A stretch of 64,000 nt of DNA from Adiantum capillus-veneris (Eukaryota > Streptophyta > Polypodiopsida > Polypodiales > Pteridaceae): NCBI GenBank assembly GCA_014529385.2, contig CM043946.1, forward strand, positions 19,673,077 through 19,737,076. The letters run 5' to 3'. This document shows, piece after piece, positions 57,030-64,000 of this stretch. Numbering within the stretch: position 1 is the stretch's first letter; every line of letters begins with the position of its first letter. The notes under the pieces are model-generated. The model ran no database searches. It was not told the origin of the DNA and saw only the letters and a program-made list of their open reading frames with translations. The translations under genes were made by a program, and so were the position numbers.

Positions 57030-57680
57030 TTCACTTTGAATGCTTGAAACATATTGTTTCTCCCACTTAGGTAAATCATTAAATTTTCTATAAAATACTC
57101 AACCCTGAGATGTCAATCCCAAAAATACTGAAGATAAGATTTCTCTTTGTGAGAACTTCTCCTCACTTGTACCACCATAGTCGCGCTTTATAATGGCACC
57201 CGAAGAAAATCCTGAGCAAATCTTTGTTCTTTGAACATTTTGCGTATCTTTGGCATGGGATGATCATCACGTAAACTGTCTTTGTTTTTGACATGGTCAA
57301 CACATACATTTAAAAATTGAACCGCTTTCTTACCATCTCGACTCCGAATCCTGGCATAGGCCGAGCCATCATCTAGCACCTTAGTTTCCATCCACACAGC
57401 CGTAATATAGGGTTGTCCCAGAATCAGTGGGTAGGAGGAATGCTCCTGTATAAAAAAGTTTTGCTCATCATAGACATCCCCAATAGTTACCTTAACATTT
57501 GCACACACACCATAAAGATCTCCAGGAAGCATGTTGGCAGCTCAAATCCGCCACCCGTCATCCACATCAATAGGCCACTTTCCCTTTTGGTGCAAATTAT
57601 TCGCCATAAGATTGATTTCTGAACCATGGTCTATAAGGGCTTAGATCGGCTCCTCAATGTCTCCAAGCTTTACCATTGTT
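57030..57680 (-). pseudogene. Element J protease
   Basis: ALIDHGSEINLMANN near 57600-57645 carries the catalytic D-H-G-S, and SYPLILGQPYITAVWMETKV is the closing segment. DDGSAYARIRSRDGKKAVQF follows. The middle residue of the D-T/S-G motif is His here. A stop stands two codons before ALID. Confidence 0.7.
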
Positions 57681-58640
57681 TTTGTCGTTGCTCTTGCTCA
57701 ATGAATCCTTGAAAAGTGACTCTTGGGTATAGTTTCTTCATCTTTCCTGTCATTAAAATGCATATTTCTTACCTCGGGTACAATCCGGTTTGAAACCACC
57801 ACAGGCTTTGACTCTTCTTCTTTAAGATCTGCTAAATATTCTTCATAATCATCCAAAATTGCTTCAATGTGACGAACCACTTGGCTCTTAACTGGATCTT
57901 GCTCTTGCTCACTTGGTATCTGTCGCTTCCTTTTTATAATGTCGATGATCTCCTCATGGAACTCGTGCTTGGCAATTTTCAAAATATCCCCCAATGTGAG
58001 CTCCACTTTACTATCCAGGATATTTTCTTCAAAAACCTTCTTCAGATCTATAACCAATTCAATATCATATTTGAGTTTATACAAGGGCCCTTTAGGCTTC
58101 ATAACCACTTCAGGAGCAAGCCCTTCTTCTTTCTTGTTGCTAGATCTCGTGGGCCTTTTCGACGTCCTAGCAACCTCTTCATCCCTTTTCCGCTTCTCTT
58201 CCACCATAGCTTCATTGGCTTGAGCTTCTGCAATATAGCATACACCGAAAGAGAATCTATTGGATCGGTCCACCCTGTAGTTTCCTGAATTGAATTTCCC
58301 ACCTGTCGTAACTTCCCAAAATTTATTTTTCCTGCTTCTGCTGTCTTTAAAGCATACGGCCACAAGTGGCCCTTTGCACCTGTATCCTCATCATCTCCCT
58401 TACCACAAACCTGCAGCCCATATGTAGCTGCTTCCACAAGAGCAACATTATGTTGTATTTCTTCCACTAGCTTCTTCATACCGCCCCTGCCAAAGTTTAA
58501 GTGGAGAATCTCACCTATTGCCTTGAGATGAATCTTCTTGTCTTTCCACAAAACCACATTCTTCTTGGTAAGCTTCATCAAACTCATCACACTCTTTCAC
58601 ATACCTATGGTCTTCACTATCGCACCACATGCTCAATTAT
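57681..58640 (-). pseudogene. Element J gag-protease spacer and zinc knuckle
   Basis: Encodes KGPLYKLKYDIELVIDLKKV and VELTLGDILKIAKHEFHEEI, a well-kept block between gag and protease, and NFGRGGMKKLVEEIQHNVA further upstream. Near 58560-58625 a zinc knuckle reads SMWCDSEDHRYVKEC, with Ser in place of the first Cys. Lys/Arg-rich parts may bind nucleic acid. Frame changes are present. Confidence 0.6.
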
Positions 58641-59630
58641 CCCAGTTTTTACATGGTGGCTGCTGCTGCAGAAGTAGATGCTTTTGTAGCTAGTCCTTCA
58701 AATTTAACAGTTTTGAAATTTAAATTCAGCTCTTGAATACCTTTAACCAGATTGTCGAGAACAAGCCCCTCCACCTTGGGTACTGTCAAGGGTGATTTCT
58801 CTTTAATCTCTTCTTCAACATCATGTGCTACCTCGACCATGATCTACCTGTCAACTCACTTCTGTCGTTTAACAATCATATTCACCACTTCTGAGACTAT
58901 TTTCCAATCTGATGTCAATCCCAGTTCTCCTACCGGGTCCTCCAATAATTATACCAAATTCTTTTGAAGTCGTGGATCAGCAGCTTGAATAAACAATTCC
59001 ACCTTCTAATCCTTCAAAGAACGTTGTTATGTTGATGATAAGTGATCAAACTTCTTTTCAAACTTTCGTAATAGTTCTCGTGCAGATAAATTTTTACCCT
59101 TCTTTTGCACCCACTTCATAAAACTCTGTCTCGTCACCCTCTAAGAATCTTCTAAAAAATATTCCTCTTGCAGCGCCTTCTTAAAGTCCTGCCAGTTTGG
59201 TCCTTGAGCCACCTGAATTTCTTTAATCCGGGCCCAAAGTTCCGGCACTACAATCAAATGAAATCCTTCCACTAAGTCCTGGTCTTCAATTCCATTATCT
59301 TCCATAGACTCCTTATAAAAGTTGCAAAATTTTGAAATATCTCGGCCTTCAAACTGCTGCAACTTCTCTATAACACTTTGACGAGCTTCACAAATCCACT
59401 CTTGCAGATTATGTTGCTGTTGGGTAGCCTGTTGCTATTGCATGTACGTTGCAAAAAGCTGCATCATCTCCTGCATAGCTGCCTCTTGCAGTGTAGATAT
59501 AGGCTTCAACTATCTTCCCACCCCGGCTCGGGTTTCGCATCGGGTTCACGAGGTGTCTGGGGATATGTGTTCGAAACTTGAGCCAGGTCAGCTGTGGGAA
59601 AATTGACAGCCAAGAATTGCTGCACTGCAC
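58641..59630 (-). pseudogene. Element J gag N-terminal region
   Basis: Minus strand: QQFEGRDISKFCNFYKESME, LVEGFHLIVVPELWARIKEI and DFKKALQEEYFLEDS (59141-59362) form a gag core. Upstream, a frame reaches 59630. Downstream, VLDNLVKGIQELNLNFKTVK (near 58690-58760) is a linker. Stops and frame changes separate the parts. The start codon is not clear. Confidence 0.6.
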
Positions 59631-61550
59631 AATACAGTAGTTATTAGCTACTTGGTAATTCTACCGACGCACAAAAATTGCTTGGAAACTGGTAACAATG
59701 AAAAAATTGACGCACAATTATGAAACAGCGCCGTTAACAACACCATTAATCAATGCAAATGATGGTTTAGGAGTTTAAGCTCCCTTTACAGTTTACCCCG
59801 GGCCGTTAACGGCTCCGTAATTCATCAAAAAGATTAACTAAACCTAAGCTATCATTGATGAACAAAAATCCTTCTGTGTCGGTTTTCCTGAATCGATTTT
59901 CTTCAACTTTATGTCTTCAGTTATCGTCTCGACTCCCTTCTTTTATTTCTTACTGAGTTCGGCTCCCTTCTTGCCTGCGAGCTCCCTTTTTATGCAACTT
60001 CCTCTTCTTCCTCCAAGAGCTTTGCTTGCTCAAGTACAAGAGAAAGAGAGATTGACTTCCCTATCTTCCTTTGCTTTGATCTCCTTGCTTGCTCGAGAAT
60101 GAGAGAAAAGCCGTTCCTTCCTCGAGAACGAGAGAGAAAGAGAGAGCACTTTGCTTCGGTTCTCAAGCCCACGATCGAGAGATTTTTTCTTCAGTTCTCA
60201 AGCACGTGATCGAGAGAGAGCACCCGAAGCCCTTGCTTTATAACTTTGTTTTTCTCCCTTCGATGCCCTCCCAAAATCTTGCCTTATTGCTCTCCAAAAT
60301 CTCCTCTTATTGCTCTCGTGTTGCCCTAAAAAACTCCCAAAAGTTTGCCCCCACCATGCAGTCATGGCACCGTGACTGACGTGGCGCGGGAAAGTAAGTT
60401 TGGTGATGTGGCAGGTGAGCATGGACTAGCACCAAACATCGCAAGAGCTGGCCCAAATTTGATCGCCATGGCAAGGAGATGATTTTTCGTCATTGCAAGC
60501 ACCCTCATCTGTCGCTCGTATAGGCCGGCACGACCTTATCTCCCTTGCGCAGTCTATGTTCCGCCCCTGCCTGCCATCTTCACATTTCTTTTCTTTTCTT
60601 TCCCACTAAAACAAACCCTTTTTGTCCTTATTGGGCAGGTTCCCTTTAATTTATTGTATTGTGTGGCCTCCTTAAGCTTCATAGTGGGCGGCCGAGCCTT
60701 GTAAGAGCACCACCTTTGGCCTTAAGTTTTCTAAGGGCATCATATTTGCCATACATATCAGCCAAGGCAATGCCTCGCATGACATCATTTCTAACATCCC
60801 CTGACTAGTAGTATCACCGTGAATTTCTGTGCCCATAAATAGTCTTGAATAGTGCCAAGCCTGCTAGATGCAAGTATGAGTGATTGCATTTGAAGTAAGG
60901 CCTTCCCATCACATTGGATAAAAAGTGTCAGAGTTTTGTTCCTGCTAGCCAGGTATTGCCAATCACGACTATTGCCGGCCAAGCACTACATGAAATGGCA
61001 TCCCGGACATGAGACTCCTCAAGCTATTACTACTGCCGCATTCCAAAATTCCATGGTTAAAGCCCAAAAATTCGAAGATAGCACTCCGATCGAGCCAACC
61101 GGATTGGTACGGAACCGGCCCCTGGTGAATCTTTAACGGCCAATAACTTGGCAATCGAAACTCTGATTGCTTATTTGAAAGGATTGACACGCTCCACAAA
61201 GTGAACACTCCAGGCCCATGCATTCATTTCATCTCTATCTTGTCAGTTGCAGTTGCCCAATCCGGTACAGATCTGCATCAACTTAAACTTCAACCTGCCA
61301 TAACTTTTGCATCGTAGCTCCAATCGACGAGCAATAAAGACAGGCTGCTAGAGTACTTCAAGCATTGCAGTTCTAAATCATAAACTCCCATCGGTGCTCA
61401 CTTCAAGCATACTCCCTTTTTAGCATCACCAAGGCATTAGCTGGCCTTTTGAACCGCATTTGACATACATTCAGCATTAAACTTGGCCTATTACCAAGCC
61501 TTGAACACTATTCATTAATCATGTAAGCTTCAAACAAGCTCGACGTGCAT
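59631..61550 (-). other. Probable leader and LTR of element J (unproven)
   Basis: No coding domain. As element J reads leftward, its 5' LTR should lie here. A TTATAAAG box on the minus strand (about 60236-60243) and GA-rich stretches (60030-60220) suit an LTR. Two copies of a CCATAACTT...GCTCC module (near 61138 and 61298) resemble the LTR of element G. No primer site or LTR ends could be fixed, so this stays tentative. Confidence 0.35.
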
Positions 61551-64000
61551 TTTTTTGGTATCTTTCTTGGCATCGGAGCCGAGCTGCACGGCAACGCCAC
61601 TTTGCCTATGAATAACATAAAAAATGTGATAAGATATCAGTGATGCACCTTGTTCTTGACAGAGTATTTAGTGTTATTACGGAAGCGTTTGTACGATGAC
61701 TGTTGTACAACCATCGTACTAGAATTCCATACATACAAAGTTAAATATAGAATAATAAGCCCTTGGCTTCCATGATACCCTCAACCATGTGAGCTGTTGG
61801 TATACGTGTCGTGCACGATTACACTGGAATGGATACATCACAATGCAGCGTTGCCTGTGAGCTTATATCCATAGAGTGGTAAAGATATGTGCCATTATCA
61901 TTGATCTATAGTCAATCAATAATACCTGGGTACATAAGAGAAGCGATGCTTCACATGAAGATATGCAAAGCACTTTTCTTTGGACAATGGCTGCGTATGG
62001 AGTTTGCCCAAACACTTTGCTTTGCATAGCAGAGAAATTTGTTCCAACATGAAAAGTAAAACATAAACAAAACACAAAGAAGTTGAAATTGACAAACCTT
62101 GTCACCTAGCCACCCACTTGTGGGTGGCTAGGTTTCTAGTAGTTTGCTCAAATCCGGCTCATAGCCATATATGCGAATAACTTGAGAGCCATCGGATGTC
62201 CCGCACATGCCTTCTTGGCTTGTTTTTATCCAATCTCGAGTGAGTGAGCGTATGTATCATATACACACGCATAGTATGTAAAAACCTGCAAACACCTTGA
62301 CGAGGTTTCCCAAGTTTTATGCTAAGAGCATATTCCAAATTGTGAAAAACGCGATGCAAAATACCAAAAGGGAAGCCTTGCTTCACATAAGTACTCATGT
62401 AGTTTTGGTGCACATAGCTACCAGATACTCTTGCCGATTTACAATGGCATAGAAAAATAAGTCGACCATGTCGAGCATTCACCAATAATCGACCTTGTTG
62501 AATGGTAGGGGAATGGTCGGTCTTGCCGAGGGATTTGGTCCGCCTTCATCAAGGCTAGCAATAGGTTGTGCGGATCTCCATGAGATGCTCAAGCACTACC
62601 ATGCCCTGAACTTTGCCACGCACGAGAAGAAGCATTGCTTTTAAATGAGAACGTTGCTCACTCAAGCCATGCTTGAGTGTGAGTGGTTGTTGCTCACCGT
62701 GTGTTTAGAAAAACAAAAAATAGCATGATTTTGGTCATGCTCGCAAGCCTTGCTTGCACCTTAAGGGTTGAAATTGCACAAGCATGGAAAAGAAAATTTC
62801 AAGCAGCATACATACCTTCTAAAGTACTCACATTGACTTGCCTAATAATGTTTGCCTTACATGTCGCAGGCCTTGCCTGCACCGGGATGCAATAGGCCTT
62901 ACTTGAACACGGTGACATTTGTCCTTGACAAAACACCCCTTGGAACAAACTCCCCTTCCACAATAAGTCATGGTCTTGAAGTTTCCTTTTACTATTAAAA
63001 AAGTTTCTACAAAATAAACTCAAAAACAAGTTAGCTTTAAATAAATCTATGTATCAACGACCTTGTCGACCAACAACTTGCTTGTGAATTGTCTATGGTT
63101 GCTCGGAGGTACACCAAACCCAAGTATACCTTTTTATTTACCTTACTTGCCTTCGATACTTGAAAACTACGGCTATGGAAAGACTCACTTGGCACCAAAA
63201 TAGTGCTTTATGAATCCTTTGTTAGACTTGAAGAATGTTATCTCCTTCTCTAGCTTCTTGTACTTTGCATCCCATAAAAATGACAAGACACATGCCGTCA
63301 AAATCTCCCATTCCTGTTGCTTGCAGTCGTGCCAATTTGCCTACTAAATCTCAAGCCTGGTGCAACTTGCTCGACCCGATCACTATGATTTGCAAACTCA
63401 TAAAAGCTTGGCACTATTCGTGTGCCGATCATCCATATCAATGTTGCAAGAAGAATGTGGTTTTCCAATGGCATCTCTATTGCTGCATGATCTTGCATGC
63501 CAAGCCATCTCTCAAAAATCCACTTTGTATGGTTGCATTATTCATGTATACTACTTGAAACATCTTCTACTGCTTCTATGACACAAGGCTCTTTTGGTGC
63601 ATTATTGCCCCCATTTTCATCCTTCTCGGTCCTGTGGATATGAGTTGCCGATTGAATGGTCTTGATTAGGTGTTGGCGTGGGCTACCACCCTTACTTGGG
63701 GAGGGTGCCCAATTTAGGGCACCCTTTATGTTCAAAAATATGAACACATACCCAGCAGCGATGGTGGCCTGGCTTTCGGCAGCGCAGAGAGGGGAAATTT
63801 GTTTGTAGGGGGCACGCAATGGCCTGCATGCCATGCATGAAGAAGTGAAATCCGCGTACTTTGACCTGGAGCTTCTCTGTGGACAAATCCCGACCCGAAT
63901 CTATGCAGATCCTCAAGCTTCCAACTTCGTGCAAGCGATTGCTCCCATGGCCTTGCTTCTCGAGCCGCTTCGGCTTTGTGTCTTCAAGGGGCCATGCCCA
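61551..64000. other. Stretch without a recognisable gene
   Basis: Several short frames exist (up to 108 codons), but none shows a known domain or a typical gene structure. A strong perfect hairpin is at 62104-62133. The right part (63500-64000) is richer in G and C. The region is probably more repeat DNA of a kind not recognised here. Confidence 0.35.
62104..62133. repeat. Perfect 14-bp hairpin
   Basis: ACCTAGCCACCCAC and its exact reverse complement flank TT. TTCTAGT follows at once (62134-62140). Confidence 0.9.

Noticed and set aside
62104-62133. Rho-independent-type terminator
   Set aside because: The setting is a plant nuclear genome, so a bacterial terminator has no meaning here.
63235-63558. 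107-codon Cys-rich frame as a possible small secreted protein
   Set aside because: It starts with Met but has no clear signal peptide, and overlaps several other frames of the same length; no support for a gene.

Overview
The window is a piece of a large, repeat-packed plant nuclear genome. No host gene, tRNA or rRNA could be supported. Nearly all recognisable coding sequence comes from LTR retrotransposons: Ty1/copia, a chromodomain Ty3/gypsy (chromovirus), Ty3/gypsy elements of the dual-RNase-H (Tat-like) type and one further Ty3 family. A relic of a hAT DNA transposase is also present. Primer sites matching the 3' end of plant initiator tRNA-Met (TGGTATCAGAGC), long (GA)n/(CT)n and (CA)n tracts and nested insertions fit a big-genome land plant. 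A fern, lycophyte or gymnosperm is plausible, but the sequence alone does not settle it.

Layout, left to right. 1-4752: eroded Ty3 gag, protease and RT pieces, with a solo LTR (2794-3483) inserted in gag between GATGG target duplications. 4760-7732: two divergent copia fragments back to back around one 268-bp LTR-like block that has a primer site on each side. 7733-8161: an isolated LTR plus primer site. 8162-19719: element D, a minus-strand Tat-like element with very long LTRs, two internal tandem duplications (132 and 532 bp) and an extra ORF before gag. 19720-24192: element E, an older minus-strand relative of D without its own LTRs. 24193-28095: AT-rich DNA with a hairpin-repeat array, the hAT relic and an LTR-like promoter block.

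28096-44413: element G, a minus-strand non-autonomous LTR element with a gag-like and acidic ORF but no pol. It is split by element H (31108-41730), a plus-strand chromovirus whose LTRs differ by only a few percent by eye. 44758-45450: two LTR copies in inverted, tail-to-tail order. 45480-59630: element J, a minus-strand Ty3 element of a different family. It is split by element K (46850-55212), a plus-strand Tat-like element. 59631-64000: non-coding, probably partly LTR.

The elements work as self-contained copy-and-paste units: gag packages RNA, protease matures the polyprotein, RT and RNase H make DNA, and integrase inserts it. Every copy seen carries stops or frameshifts, so none looks able to move on its own. 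The most unusual points are: (1) a possible spliced gene in chromovirus H, whose ATG exon lies inside the LTR and joins in phase to an ATG-less ORF before gag; (2) two separate places where LTR ends sit back to back; and (3) one uncommon primer-site sequence shared by elements D, G and K, which suggests that pol-less G may be mobilised by Tat-like partners.
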